From a virus: a stretch of 64,000 nt of DNA. This document shows, one piece after another, positions 17,450-26,972 of this stretch; the first letter of the stretch is position 1; every line of letters starts with the position of its first letter. The position numbers and the translations under genes are program-made. Under the pieces are notes generated by a model. That model was not told the DNA's origin, made no database searches, and saw only the letters and a program-made list of their open reading frames with translations. The stretch covers positions 1 to 64,000 of the IMG/VR virus record IMGVR_UViG_3300007960_000015; one strand, given 5' to 3'.

Positions 17450-20311
17450 ATGGCAATTAAAATTCAATTTCGTAGAGACACATCAGCAAATTGGAGTAGT
17501 AATAATCCAATTCTAGCAGAGGCTGAATTAGGTTTTGATACTACTAAAAAACAATTTAAGGTTGGTGATGGTGTAACTGCATGGAATTCATTAGGTTGGT
17601 TAAAAACCGAACAAGAAGACATAGAAGATATTATCGGTGCGATGACATCAGGAAATACCGAATCAGGTATTTCTGTTACATATGACGACGCAAATGGTGT
17701 TATTAATTTTGATGTAAATGATCCTACATTAAGCATCTCGGGTGATGCTACCGGTTCTTCTACAATGACTAATTTGGGTAATACCGATATCGTTATTACA
17801 CATGCTAATACAGGAGTTACCGCGGGATCTTATGGTTCAGCTTCTGAGGTTCCTATTATCGCAGTTGATTCTAAAGGTAGAATTACATCTGCATCTACAA
17901 CAAGTGTTGCTGGTGTTACCGATTTCGATTATAATACTTCTACCGGTGAATTAGATATTGATACAGCCGATGGTGCTAATTTTGCTACTACGGTTACTTT
18001 AGATCCATTTAGTACTGATGACCTAGTAGAGGGTTCTACTAATCAATATTATACTGATACTAGAGTTAGAAACGCTATATCTTTAACAGATAACGGTGGC
18101 GATGGATCTTTCACATACAATTCAACAACGGGTGAATTAGCATATACAGGTCCGAGTTCTGCAGAAGTCAGGGCTCATTTAAGCGCAGGTACTGGTGTTA
18201 GTTACGCGGGCGGTCAGTTCTCTATTGGCCAGGCAGTAGCTACTACAGATTCACCAGAATTTGCTGATGTTACTATTAGCGGTGATTCAGTGGCTACACA
18301 AGCCTATGTTAATACTGAAGTAACTAATTTAATTAATGGCGCGCCTGGTGTTTTAGATACGTTAGATGAATTAGCAGCTGCTATTAATGATGATGCTAAC
18401 TTTGCAGCTACAATGACTAATAGCCTTGCATTAAAGGCTGATAAAGCAGTAACATTAACTGCTGGCACAGGATTAACAGGCGGTGGAGATTTATCTCAAA
18501 GTAGAACATTTAATTTATCAAATACAACTGTTACCGCTGGAACTTATGGAGATGCATCAAATGTCGCGTCGTTTACTGTAAACGCACAAGGACGTATTAC
18601 AGGCGCTTCTGATACAGCTTTAGTTACTACTAATATTACTGAAGGTACTAATCTTTATTATACTGATGCAAGAGTCCACGCTGCAGTAAGTGGTACTGGA
18701 GATCTTCAATACGATGCGGCTGGTAACTTTAGTTTCTCATTAAGTGATCACGATACAGACGATGTTGCAGAAGGTTCAACTAACCTTTATTATACAGATA
18801 CAAGAGTTAAAAATGCTATTCAAGCTTCTACAGGTTTAACATATAATTCAACAAGTGGTGCTTTTTCTATAACAGATACAACAGTTACGGCAGGATCTTA
18901 CGGTTCAGCATCAGAAGTTCCTGTTATTACAGTAAATGCTCAAGGACAATTAACAGCGGCTTCTACAGTTGCAGTAGCTGGTGTTACAGATTTTGATTAT
19001 GATACCACAACTGGTGTTTTAGATATTGATACTGCTGATGGCGGTAATTTTGCTGCTACTGTTACTTTAGATCCATTTAGTACGACTGATTTAGTAGAAG
19101 GTTCTAATCTTTATTATACTGATACAAGAGCAAAAGCAGCTATTACAGTTTCTAATGCTGGTGGATTTGGTAACCTTAGTATAACGACGAGTGGACAAAT
19201 AGATTATCAAGGTATTACTACGGAAGAAGTACAAGATGTTGTTGGTGATATGATATCTACTAATACCGAATCAGGTATTTCTGTTACTTATGATGATACC
19301 AATGGTAAATTAGATTTTGATGTAAACGATCCTACAATTACTTTAACTGGTGATGTATCTGGTTCTGCTACTATGACAGATCTCGGAAATGTTTCAATTA
19401 CTACAACTGTTGCAGATGATTCACATGATCATACAATTGCTAATGTAGATGGTTTACAAGCAGCTTTAGATACTAAAGCCACTATTACTTATGTAGATAA
19501 TGAAATTACAACATTAATTGGTGGTGCACCAGGTACATTAGATACATTAAACGAATTAGCCGCGGCTATTAATGATGATGCTAATTATGCTTCTACATTA
19601 ACTACCGCTTTAGCAACAAAAGCCGATAAATCAACTACATTAACTGCAGGTACTGGTTTAACAGGTGGTGGTGATTTATCAACAGATAGAACTATATCAT
19701 TAGATACTTCTGGTGTAACTGCTGCTTCATATGGTTCAGCAACGCAAGTTCCTGTTATAACTGTTGATACATATGGTAGAATTACATCTGCATCTACAAC
19801 AAGTGTTGCGGGAGTATCATCTGTTAGTTATACAGGATCTACTGGAGAATTAACTATTAATACTTCTGATGGTTCAACTTATACAAATGATTTGGGAGTT
19901 GGTACTGGTGATTCACCTACATTTGCTGGATTAACCGCTAATGGTAATATTACTGTGACAGGTACAGTCGACGGTAGAGATGTAGCCACTGATGGTACTA
20001 AATTAGATGGTATTGAAGCAGGAGCTACAGGAGATCAAACAGCAGCAGAAATATTAACAGCTCTTAAAACTGTCGATGGTGCGGGATCGGGATTAGATGC
20101 TGATACATTGGATGGAAAGCATGCTAGTAATTTTGCATCATATACAGAAGCTACTACAGCACCTAGTACTGGCGTGAATAATGGTGATATGTGGTATGAT
20201 ACAGCAACTGAAGTTTTATCACAATATCAAGATGGTGTTTGGGTACAGATTTCTACACAAAGTGCTCCGGCAATTATAGTATATGATGTTGCGGGTACAA
20301 TTGTTAACTAA
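17450..20311 (+). CDS. Long repetitive tail fibre protein
   Basis: This is a 953-residue fibre. Residues 1-50 carry the attachment motif (AEAELGFDTTKKQFKVGDGV). The shaft is built from repeats: a Y-Y-T-D-T/A-R-V/A unit occurs four times; TAGTGLTGGGDLS occurs twice; GAPG-x-LDTL-x-ELAAAINDDAN occurs twice; ESGISVTYDD occurs twice. Near the end are GTVDGRDVATDGTKLDGIEA and ADTLDGKHASNF, motifs typical of marine phage fibres. The protein is probably trimeric and a main receptor-binding candidate. It has no S74 chaperone of its own; the next gene carries one. Confidence 0.8.
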   Translation: MAIKIQFRRDTSANWSSNNPILAEAELGFDTTKKQFKVGDGVTAWNSLGWLKTEQEDIEDIIGAMTSGNTESGISVTYDDANGVINFDVNDPTLSISGDATGSSTMTNLGNTDIVITHANTGVTAGSYGSASEVPIIAVDSKGRITSASTTSVAGVTDFDYNTSTGELDIDTADGANFATTVTLDPFSTDDLVEGSTNQYYTDTRVRNAISLTDNGGDGSFTYNSTTGELAYTGPSSAEVRAHLSAGTGVSYAGGQFSIGQAVATTDSPEFADVTISGDSVATQAYVNTEVTNLINGAPGVLDTLDELAAAINDDANFAATMTNSLALKADKAVTLTAGTGLTGGGDLSQSRTFNLSNTTVTAGTYGDASNVASFTVNAQGRITGASDTALVTTNITEGTNLYYTDARVHAAVSGTGDLQYDAAGNFSFSLSDHDTDDVAEGSTNLYYTDTRVKNAIQASTGLTYNSTSGAFSITDTTVTAGSYGSASEVPVITVNAQGQLTAASTVAVAGVTDFDYDTTTGVLDIDTADGGNFAATVTLDPFSTTDLVEGSNLYYTDTRAKAAITVSNAGGFGNLSITTSGQIDYQGITTEEVQDVVGDMISTNTESGISVTYDDTNGKLDFDVNDPTITLTGDVSGSATMTDLGNVSITTTVADDSHDHTIANVDGLQAALDTKATITYVDNEITTLIGGAPGTLDTLNELAAAINDDANYASTLTTALATKADKSTTLTAGTGLTGGGDLSTDRTISLDTSGVTAASYGSATQVPVITVDTYGRITSASTTSVAGVSSVSYTGSTGELTINTSDGSTYTNDLGVGTGDSPTFAGLTANGNITVTGTVDGRDVATDGTKLDGIEAGATGDQTAAEILTALKTVDGAGSGLDADTLDGKHASNFASYTEATTAPSTGVNNGDMWYDTATEVLSQYQDGVWVQISTQSAPAIIVYDVAGTIVN
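17876..17910 (+). repeat. 35-base direct repeat, copy 1, in the long fibre gene
   Basis: The stretch encoding GRITSASTTSVA is identical to bases 19775-19809. It is part of a longer diverged repeat of the shaft and could support recombination between repeats. Confidence 0.75.
19775..19809 (+). repeat. 35-base direct repeat, copy 2, in the long fibre gene
   Basis: This is the second copy of the repeat at 17876-17910, about 1.9 kb downstream in the same reading frame. Confidence 0.75.
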
Positions 20312-20321
20312 GGAGAATTAA

Positions 20322-21170
20322 ATGGGTTGGTCAGGATTTAGAAGTGGAATGTCGGATGGTCAGATTAGAACCCATACCGACGGCCGTAAATGGCAATGGA
20401 GTTCCTCAAATGGAAGATGGAATGTAGTAAGGAACACGACGACCACACTTGGTAACACAGGCCCAATGCCTGATCACCAATGGAATGGATACGAACTTAG
20501 ATTCGAGTCTGATACTGGTGTTTGGGGAAGTTATACCAATCTTCGTGGTGCCACTGGCCCCCAAGGACCTACATTTACAGGTGGAACAAATCAACAAGTT
20601 ACGGATGATGCTTATTTCCTTAGCGAAATATATTATAATAAATGGGCAAGAAATGATGGAACAGAAGGTTTATACTGGACCGCTCATGGCAATCATTTTC
20701 ATGCTATCAATTCACAAGACATCAGAGTAAGAACCGGCTCAGGTAACGGTGGATTACAATTTACTGTTTCTGATACTACTGCTAGAGGATATATACATGC
20801 TACTACGTCTAATGAAATTGGATTCTTAAATTCAAGTAGAAGTTGGTCCTTTAGATGTGATAATTCAGGAAATGTTACTGCAACATCTAATGTTACAGCT
20901 TATTCTGATAAGCGTCTAAAAGATAATATAAATACTATTGAGAACGGACTTGAGAAAGTAGAAGCCTTACGAGGCGTAACTTATACAAGGAAAGATAATG
21001 GTGAAGCAGGTATTGGTGTTATCGCCCAAGAGATCCAAGAGGTTTTACCTGAGTTAGTAAAAGATAATGGTGAAGCGTTATCTGTAGCCTATGGTAATAT
21101 TACGGGCGTACTTATTGAAGCTGTTAAGGAATTATCAGCACGTGTTAAAGAACTAGAAGATAATAAATAG
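20322..21170 (+). CDS. Fibre protein with C-terminal S74 intramolecular chaperone
   Basis: This 282-residue protein has an N-terminal domain (residues 1-80), a short collagen-like GATGPQGP stretch, and a beta shaft. The C-terminal peptidase S74 domain starts at AYSDKRLKDNI. The Ser-Lys pair of this family (S-D-x-R-L-K) is S195 and K200, and GIGVIAQEIQEVLPELV follows. S74 domains trimerise the fibre and then cut themselves off before the serine, so the mature product would be about 194 residues. It ends in a coiled coil (VKELSARVKELEDNK). AAGGAG precedes the start. Confidence 0.85.
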   Translation: MGWSGFRSGMSDGQIRTHTDGRKWQWSSSNGRWNVVRNTTTTLGNTGPMPDHQWNGYELRFESDTGVWGSYTNLRGATGPQGPTFTGGTNQQVTDDAYFLSEIYYNKWARNDGTEGLYWTAHGNHFHAINSQDIRVRTGSGNGGLQFTVSDTTARGYIHATTSNEIGFLNSSRSWSFRCDNSGNVTATSNVTAYSDKRLKDNINTIENGLEKVEALRGVTYTRKDNGEAGIGVIAQEIQEVLPELVKDNGEALSVAYGNITGVLIEAVKELSARVKELEDNK

Positions 21171-21179
21171 GAATAAAAT

Positions 21180-21524
21180 ATGGCAATTCAATCAACAAAC
21201 CATACAACGTCATCTGGAGTGGAGCTATCTAATGGCTATGCTGTAGTAATTAATGTAATGGTTAATAAAATCCTAAATGATGTGGAACAGGAAAATCCTG
21301 AAACAGGATTTACAGATACAATTCCCGCACATTATGGGATCACCTATTCTGCACAAATCTTTAAGGATGCTGCAGCTAGAGAAGCAGGATTAAATCCTGT
21401 TGAATCTATTGGTGATGCTCCAGGAGATTTATTTTTCACTACAGAAGATATGACTACAGATGTTATAGCGCAGTGTTATGCGCATCTAGCCGGTGTTTTA
21501 GAAACCGATAATACAGAGGTATAA
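21180..21524 (+). CDS. Small tail-module protein of unknown function
   Basis: This 114-residue acidic protein lies nine bases after the S74 fibre. It has a mixed pattern (LSNGYAVVINVMVNKILNDV, then HYGITYSAQIFKDAAAREAG) and no signal peptide or known motif. It is two bases upstream of the first asparagine-synthetase-like gene, so the fibre and PP-loop genes share one transcript. It could be a structural adaptor; I cannot assign a family. Confidence 0.55.
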   Translation: MAIQSTNHTTSSGVELSNGYAVVINVMVNKILNDVEQENPETGFTDTIPAHYGITYSAQIFKDAAAREAGLNPVESIGDAPGDLFFTTEDMTTDVIAQCYAHLAGVLETDNTEV

Positions 21525-21526
21525 TT

Positions 21527-22618
21527 ATGAAATACTACTATCAGCATCCGGACGAAATACACGTCGAGGAAGGAAGTAAAGAAGAAGCAGAAAAAATGAT
21601 TACAAAGATTCTGTCGAAAGAATTTAATGCTGCCGTAGTAGATCGAACAGGTAATATTAATACTTTTGTAGAGAATTTATATCCATTACCTGCCCCTGCG
21701 GACAGTCCTATTGATTTTAATCAGTTAATGGATGAAAGAGCAGAAGAAATCGTTGAATATGCAGCGGATAGAGGCAAAGAAATTCGTATGGAATGGAACG
21801 GTCTTATGACACAAACAGCTGCTTTATTATCTATTATTCGCTATATCACAGATAAGGAAAACATGCCTAAACTTACAGTATTTATTGTGGGTAAGGCTGA
21901 TACTAAACGTCCTGACTTTTATAAGAAATGGATTGAAGATATTGATTTTGTGAATGTAGTACATGTTACTAAGCTGTCCAATAGACTTAATATGGGTAAA
22001 CCTGGTAATTATATTACAGTAAATGATGCTGGAGGCCAGAACTTATTTGCTGTAGGATATATGACATTCGCAGATCATAAAACACCTTTCGTAGATGTTT
22101 GTGAACCTGAATTTTATGAAATTATTAAACCCATTTTAGATGAGATGCCTCAAGATTGGAACAACGAAGATCCTCTTACAACAACATATACAAGTAGTGC
22201 TATGCATTGGTTGAACTTTGTATTGAAATGGCAATGGGTGGCTGTAAAGAGATATATTAAAACACCTGATAATATAACATTCGATGATATTAAATGTTTC
22301 TATCATACAGATAAATTCCAGCAATGGTTTTATCAGGTACCTCCTTTAGCTAAACATGTTGATTTACAGAATAAGAAATCACATTGGCATTGTCGTCAAT
22401 ATATTTGGCAATTCCATGATGATGAATCTATGCAACAATGCCAGTATGTAACAGGTCGTTCGTACAGAAATATGGAGAGTCAACAACAAGAAACTAATCC
22501 TATTTTACATAGAGGCAGATATTGTATTGCTATTGATGAGAATTGGGGTAAACACTGGAGGGATCGAGGAAATATTCAATTCGAAGTGGTTGAAGATGAT
22601 GAGTCTTTAGCATCTTAA
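21527..22618 (+). CDS. Asparagine-synthetase-like protein 1 (degenerate PP-loop, probable pseudoenzyme)
   Basis: This 363-residue protein is homologous to the proteins at 22632 and 24654. It shares the order of segments, the MHWLNFVLKWQW helix (compare LHWMNFILKWQW in protein 3) and the FY-x3-x-FQ-x-W motif. The ATP-binding PP-loop SGGIDS of its relatives is replaced by NGLMTQ (residues 91-96). The second motif (G-x-x-G-D-E/Q-I-F-G) is replaced by NDAGGQNLFA. It therefore probably does not adenylate a substrate and may be a scaffold or regulatory subunit. It lacks the N-terminal glutaminase domain of AsnB. It lies between tail proteins and protein 2. Confidence 0.65.
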   Translation: MKYYYQHPDEIHVEEGSKEEAEKMITKILSKEFNAAVVDRTGNINTFVENLYPLPAPADSPIDFNQLMDERAEEIVEYAADRGKEIRMEWNGLMTQTAALLSIIRYITDKENMPKLTVFIVGKADTKRPDFYKKWIEDIDFVNVVHVTKLSNRLNMGKPGNYITVNDAGGQNLFAVGYMTFADHKTPFVDVCEPEFYEIIKPILDEMPQDWNNEDPLTTTYTSSAMHWLNFVLKWQWVAVKRYIKTPDNITFDDIKCFYHTDKFQQWFYQVPPLAKHVDLQNKKSHWHCRQYIWQFHDDESMQQCQYVTGRSYRNMESQQQETNPILHRGRYCIAIDENWGKHWRDRGNIQFEVVEDDESLAS

Positions 22619-22631
22619 AGGAAAATATATA

Positions 22632-24065
22632 ATGTCATATCAACGTAAAGCAGATTTAGATTATCAAATAGATACGTATCAGGGTGGAGTACAAGAACTT
22701 CACCCTCGTATTACGATTCAAAATTTAATACGTCGTATTAAATTCTTAAAGACTAAACAAACAGATCAGGCTTTTTTGCATCCAACTAAAATCAAAATCA
22801 TGGACGATACTATTGCCATGATAAAAGAGCAAACAAATATTAGAGATGCTTATGCCATTTTTTTAAGGAGTTTTACCTGGCATCCTAACGCAACGAGTCC
22901 GGTTGAGATTTCTTTTGAGAAGGAATACAGAATGGTTTGCGGCGATGAAATGGTTGACACTTATTGTCCCGAAATATATGCGAGAAATAGAAATGATGAT
23001 GAATTTAATGTAGCTGATATTATATTCGGAAGACCTTTAAATAGATTAAATCCTAAAGAAGGTAAGGAAGTATTATCTCCAATTCCTACAGTTACACCGG
23101 ATACTCCTCGACAAACATTAGAAGAAATTTGTAATGACAGAGCACAAGAAATAGGAGCGATAGGAAAAGATGTTTATGTTCTTTGGTCTGGTGGTATTGA
23201 TTCAACATTAGCATTACACTCATTAAATAATAATAATGTCTCATTCCATATTATTATGGATAATGATACTATCATGGAATATCCTGATTTAGCTGATCAA
23301 ATTACAGGCGAAGAATGGCCTAATTGCGCTGGTATCGTATTTAATCCTAAGCCAGATAAATATAAAGAAATCTTAGATAACCCTGGGATTATTTTAATAT
23401 CTGGGGGACAGGGTGATGAAATCTTTGGTGGTGAACCTAATTGTGCTGGAGAGTTAAAGAACGCTGACCAGCAATATGATTATTATGTGCCGAGTTATGC
23501 AATAGAGGGTACAGATCCATATATTAAACAACTTCTCTCACCTTTATATGGAGAAGATGTTCTTCAGGATATGACCGTTTGTGAATGGCGTTGGGCTATT
23601 AATTTCATATACAGATATCAACAAATTCAAATCTCATCTGCGTATATGTTGGGTATGAATATGTTAAGGAAAGAAGGAAAGGCGGATGCTCTACATTTCT
23701 ATGATACTGATGCTTTCCAGATTTGGTCAATTCAAAACTATAGGTCATTATGCGGAGACGGTGAAGACAAACAAGTAGCCAAAGATTTAATATATAAGTA
23801 TGATGGGAATGAGTGGTTCCATAAGGACAAAACTAAAGTTTGTTCTATGAAGAAAACCAGATATAGATCCGGAAGGGATTATATAGGTACTGGTGGTGCT
23901 GTCGGCACTGATGTGGGAGTTCTTAGACAGGTAGGTCCTGGAGAATTAGCGCAAGGAACACATTCAAGTTATAGTGATTCGATACTTATAACAGGCGGAG
24001 ACTATACTAGATTATTAAAACCTGGTGTTTTAATTAATGCACTAGATAGAGCAGGAGACAATTAA
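22632..24065 (+). CDS. Asparagine-synthetase-like PP-loop protein 2
   Basis: This 477-residue protein carries an intact PP-loop SGGIDS at residues 186-191 and the second AsnB-type motif SGGQGDEIFGG at 257-267. It belongs to the asparagine-synthase C-terminal domain superfamily, which adenylates a carboxylate and passes it to an amine or ammonia. The N-terminal 120 residues are not a glutaminase (no N-terminal Cys2). The substrate is unknown: candidates are a uronic acid, an amino acid or a peptide carboxylate. It has a FYDTDAFQIWSIQNY motif shared with its paralogues. The stop overlaps the start of a tail protein. Confidence 0.75.
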   Translation: MSYQRKADLDYQIDTYQGGVQELHPRITIQNLIRRIKFLKTKQTDQAFLHPTKIKIMDDTIAMIKEQTNIRDAYAIFLRSFTWHPNATSPVEISFEKEYRMVCGDEMVDTYCPEIYARNRNDDEFNVADIIFGRPLNRLNPKEGKEVLSPIPTVTPDTPRQTLEEICNDRAQEIGAIGKDVYVLWSGGIDSTLALHSLNNNNVSFHIIMDNDTIMEYPDLADQITGEEWPNCAGIVFNPKPDKYKEILDNPGIILISGGQGDEIFGGEPNCAGELKNADQQYDYYVPSYAIEGTDPYIKQLLSPLYGEDVLQDMTVCEWRWAINFIYRYQQIQISSAYMLGMNMLRKEGKADALHFYDTDAFQIWSIQNYRSLCGDGEDKQVAKDLIYKYDGNEWFHKDKTKVCSMKKTRYRSGRDYIGTGGAVGTDVGVLRQVGPGELAQGTHSSYSDSILITGGDYTRLLKPGVLINALDRAGDN

Positions 24066-24634
24066 TGGCTACTTTACCTAATACTAATTTAACGTGGTCG
24101 GCTATTCAGGCTGAATATGGCGGATCAAATCCTATCAGTTTAAGTGAATATTACGGTATTGATAGTGGAATTCCTGGTTCTGGTTCAATTTCTGCTTCTC
24201 AATTTAGAGGTGCTACGCGTGACGTATATTTGAGTATTGGATCATATTCACGTTCACCTACTCCTCATAATCCATCAGGAAATAATGGTGATAAGTATTT
24301 CAGAAACGTTTCTGTTTCACGTTCTCATACGGTCGGTAGTATTTCATTATCCCAACAAATGAGATTAGATAATCTACACATACGAGGTAATGGTTCAAAT
24401 AACGTAGAGACTTATATTGATAAAATATATGTTGGTGGTACTTTAGTATGGGACGGAACACATTATGATGTGTCCACAAGTTCACCTGGTACTAACTTCG
24501 AGACTAACCATGTGTTTAATTCTGGAAGCCATTCTATCAGAATTGATACTTGGGCACAACATGAAAGTACAGATTCGCTATATATTTCATCAATACGATT
24601 TGATTTTAGGCAGCCAGGTATTGACGGCGTTTAA
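24065..24634 (+). CDS. Small tail structural protein between PP-loop genes
   Basis: This 189-residue protein has an N-terminus (LPNTNLTWSAIQAEYGGSNP, ISLSEYYG, then SGSISASQFRGA) that is the 'ISLSxYYG ... ISxSxFRG' motif of many marine myophage virion proteins. The rest is a beta-sandwich-like domain. It overlaps the end of PP-loop protein 2 by one base and lies 20 bases before PP-loop protein 3. It is therefore the closest virion protein to those enzymes and a candidate for their target. Confidence 0.65.
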   Translation: MATLPNTNLTWSAIQAEYGGSNPISLSEYYGIDSGIPGSGSISASQFRGATRDVYLSIGSYSRSPTPHNPSGNNGDKYFRNVSVSRSHTVGSISLSQQMRLDNLHIRGNGSNNVETYIDKIYVGGTLVWDGTHYDVSTSSPGTNFETNHVFNSGSHSIRIDTWAQHESTDSLYISSIRFDFRQPGIDGV

Positions 24635-24653
24635 CTATGGAGTTTATTAAAAT

Positions 24654-25949
24654 ATGGCAAATGAATTGTATGGTATTAACATACCATCACTAAGTGATGA
24701 TCACAATAGGGTATTACGTTTAAGAGCTAATAATACCAAATACACAGAGTTAGAAATAGATAAATCACATGGTTATTATTATGTAAGAAAGCGCCGTGCT
24801 GAAGAAAATGACGATGAAACCCATGAAAGGTTTGAAAGAGGTTGGGCTCCAATCGACACCTTAGGTAATATATTAAAGGCATTTCTTGTTGATAGAACAA
24901 GAACGATTGATGATTTCTACGCTATTCTAGGGCCTCTTCCACCTTATCCAGACTACGAAGTAGATTATACAGCAGCTTGTGATAGAAAAGCCATAGAACT
25001 TCTACGAGAATGTAAAGACAAGAATTATGAGATGAGGATCTCATGGTCTGGTGGTATTGATTCTACTAATGGATTTGCTGCGATATACAAGTGGTTAGAT
25101 ACTGATGAATTTAAGGATATGAATATTTGGGTATGCTTAAATGAAAAGAGTATAATGGAGTATCCATGGTTTTATGAAAATATTATTCAGAAACATCCTC
25201 GTATTCATGAATATAGAGGTGAGTTCTTTGAAGATGCTGAAGACGGTGAAAATGAAGCATTAGGTCTTAATATGAATAGACCTGTACAGGAAGGATACGA
25301 TGACTTTGTAGTAGTTACTGGTGAACTTGGAGATCAGATATTTGGTGCAAAGATTCTTATACCAGATATTAAAGAAAATGGTACAGAAGGTTTAGTTAAG
25401 AAACCATATACTGATGTATTCTCACCTGATATGTGCCGTTATTTAAAACCATTGATTGATGCAATGCCTGAACATTGGGAAAGAGATTGTGGACATGTTC
25501 TGCATTGGATGAACTTTATTCTCAAGTGGCAATGGTGTCAGATAAGAATGTTTATTATGTATCCTATTCCATATACAAAGTACAGACATTTTTATGATGA
25601 TAATATTATACAGCAATGGTCATTACAGAATAATATGGATGTGAAGTTTCCTGAATATGATTTAAAGAGATATAAAGAACCAGCGAAGAGATATATTGCG
25701 AATGTTACTGGTGATGAAGAATACTTTACTAATAAAGAAAAGGAAGATTCACAAAGATGTACAATTAATGTATTTGATACTTCTCCTGAAATTGAAGGGA
25801 TGGATCCTACAGTGAGGAGACATTGGACTGCTATGGATATTAATTATAAGAAAGAATGGAAGCAGTGCATTCAAAATAATGTAACACATAATGTCGATGA
25901 TGAAAAGGGTATAGAAAGTTTCGAATTAAAAACCACATTGGATCTTTAA
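24654..25949 (+). CDS. Asparagine-synthetase-like PP-loop protein 3
   Basis: This 431-residue protein has PP-loop SGGIDS at 132-137 and second motif TGELGDQIFGA at 222-232. Like protein 2, it has no N-terminal glutaminase domain, so it would use free ammonia, another amine, or a separate amidotransferase subunit not seen here. It shares LHWMNFILKWQW and FYDDNIIQQWSLQNN with the other two copies. Chemistry known in the superfamily includes amide formation (AsnB), lactam closure and lasso-peptide ring closure. The substrate cannot be told from sequence. It is the last gene before a promoter. Confidence 0.75.
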   Translation: MANELYGINIPSLSDDHNRVLRLRANNTKYTELEIDKSHGYYYVRKRRAEENDDETHERFERGWAPIDTLGNILKAFLVDRTRTIDDFYAILGPLPPYPDYEVDYTAACDRKAIELLRECKDKNYEMRISWSGGIDSTNGFAAIYKWLDTDEFKDMNIWVCLNEKSIMEYPWFYENIIQKHPRIHEYRGEFFEDAEDGENEALGLNMNRPVQEGYDDFVVVTGELGDQIFGAKILIPDIKENGTEGLVKKPYTDVFSPDMCRYLKPLIDAMPEHWERDCGHVLHWMNFILKWQWCQIRMFIMYPIPYTKYRHFYDDNIIQQWSLQNNMDVKFPEYDLKRYKEPAKRYIANVTGDEEYFTNKEKEDSQRCTINVFDTSPEIEGMDPTVRRHWTAMDINYKKEWKQCIQNNVTHNVDDEKGIESFELKTTLDL

Positions 25950-25957
25950 ATCTTATA

Positions 25958-25965
25958 TATAAATG
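25958..25965 (+). promoter_or_regulatory. Late-promoter-like TATAAATG before the DctP-like gene
   Basis: This is one mismatch from TATAAATA, 51 bases upstream of the ATG at 26017. A small hairpin (ATACGA/TCGTAT, about 25968-25984) lies in the leader. Confidence 0.4.
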
Positions 25966-26016
25966 CATACGAGTAATTCGTATATTAACTAGTTAATAAG
26001 TAAGGAGTAAAATAAC

Positions 26017-26964
26017 ATGGCAAAACAAAATATCAAGTGGGTAATTGCCCATGAGCCAATTGATTTGTTCTTGCGTGCTGCGAAGAAATTTTCAGACGAG
26101 ATCAATTCAAAAACTGATAAGTTCTCTTTCGAGTGTTTAACTCTTAAAGAATATTCAGACAAGTATAACGGTGGCGTACAAATCAATAAGTACGATCTTC
26201 TTGACCATATGGATCAAGGTAAAGTAGAAATGGCACAAATGTATACAACTACATTAGGTCAAAAGCACAATAGAGATATGTGGGCTTTGGATATGCCTTT
26301 CCTATTTAAAGATCATGATCACGCTGCTCGTGTTTTAGATGGTCAAATCGGTCAAAAGATTCTATCTGAAATGACTAATGAAGGCAATGTTAGAGGTCTA
26401 GCATTTACATATTCTGGTGGATTCAGAATGTTACCTTCTGATCGTGATATTAATGTATTGAGCGATCTTCAAGGTATGAGAGTTCGTGTACACGAGCATT
26501 CTCCAGTTGCTTCTGAAACATTTAAAGCTGTTGGTGCAGAGCCAGTTCAGTTAATGTTAGAGGAAATTAACGAGGGTGTTGCTAAAGATATGATTGACGC
26601 AGGTGAGTCTACTTACCCACGTTACTATTCTCTAAAGCAAAACGAAGCTCTTCCTACTATTAATGATACACAACATTCACTATTCTTAACTTCAGTTCTT
26701 ATCAATGATAATTTCTGGGCTGAGATGGATGCTGCGGACCAAGAAGTCATTCAATCAGCTGCTTTATCTGCTGCTGTAACTGAGCGTGCTGAATCAATCG
26801 CTGATATTAAGAAGGTTGAAGAAGTATGTGCTAAGGATGGTATCAACATTAATAAGATGAGCGAGTCTGTAACTGCAGAGTGGAAAGCTGCTACTGCACA
26901 CTTATATGACAAGTTCGAAGATATGTTCACACCAGGTCTTCTAAAAGCTATTCAAAAAGCTTAA
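26017..26964 (+). CDS. TRAP-transporter DctP-like solute-binding protein without signal peptide
   Basis: This 315-residue protein reads as the mature DctP/TAXI-type fold. Segments include FLRAAKKFSDEINSKT, a VEMAQMYTTTLG segment, DMPFLFKDHDHAARVLDG, and the hallmark LSDLQGMRVRVHEHS with the conserved Arg pair. Normal DctP proteins are exported and bind carboxylates for a DctQM permease. Here the fold begins at residue 5 with no export signal, and no DctQM is seen. It is alone between a late-like promoter and a terminator, with a strong ribosome site (AAGGAG). It could be cytoplasmic, virion-borne or a recruited binding domain. Confidence 0.8.
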   Translation: MAKQNIKWVIAHEPIDLFLRAAKKFSDEINSKTDKFSFECLTLKEYSDKYNGGVQINKYDLLDHMDQGKVEMAQMYTTTLGQKHNRDMWALDMPFLFKDHDHAARVLDGQIGQKILSEMTNEGNVRGLAFTYSGGFRMLPSDRDINVLSDLQGMRVRVHEHSPVASETFKAVGAEPVQLMLEEINEGVAKDMIDAGESTYPRYYSLKQNEALPTINDTQHSLFLTSVLINDNFWAEMDAADQEVIQSAALSAAVTERAESIADIKKVEEVCAKDGININKMSESVTAEWKAATAHLYDKFEDMFTPGLLKAIQKA

Positions 26965-26972
26965 AACTTTAA

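Noticed and set aside
17450-20311. CRISPR-like or other array from repeated DNA
   Set aside because: The repeats are irregular, coding and in frame within one fibre gene; no regular spacer pattern is present anywhere I looked.
21527-22618. Treating PP-loop protein 1 as an active amidotransferase
   Set aside because: Both ATP-binding motifs are replaced (NGLMTQ and NDAGGQNLFA).
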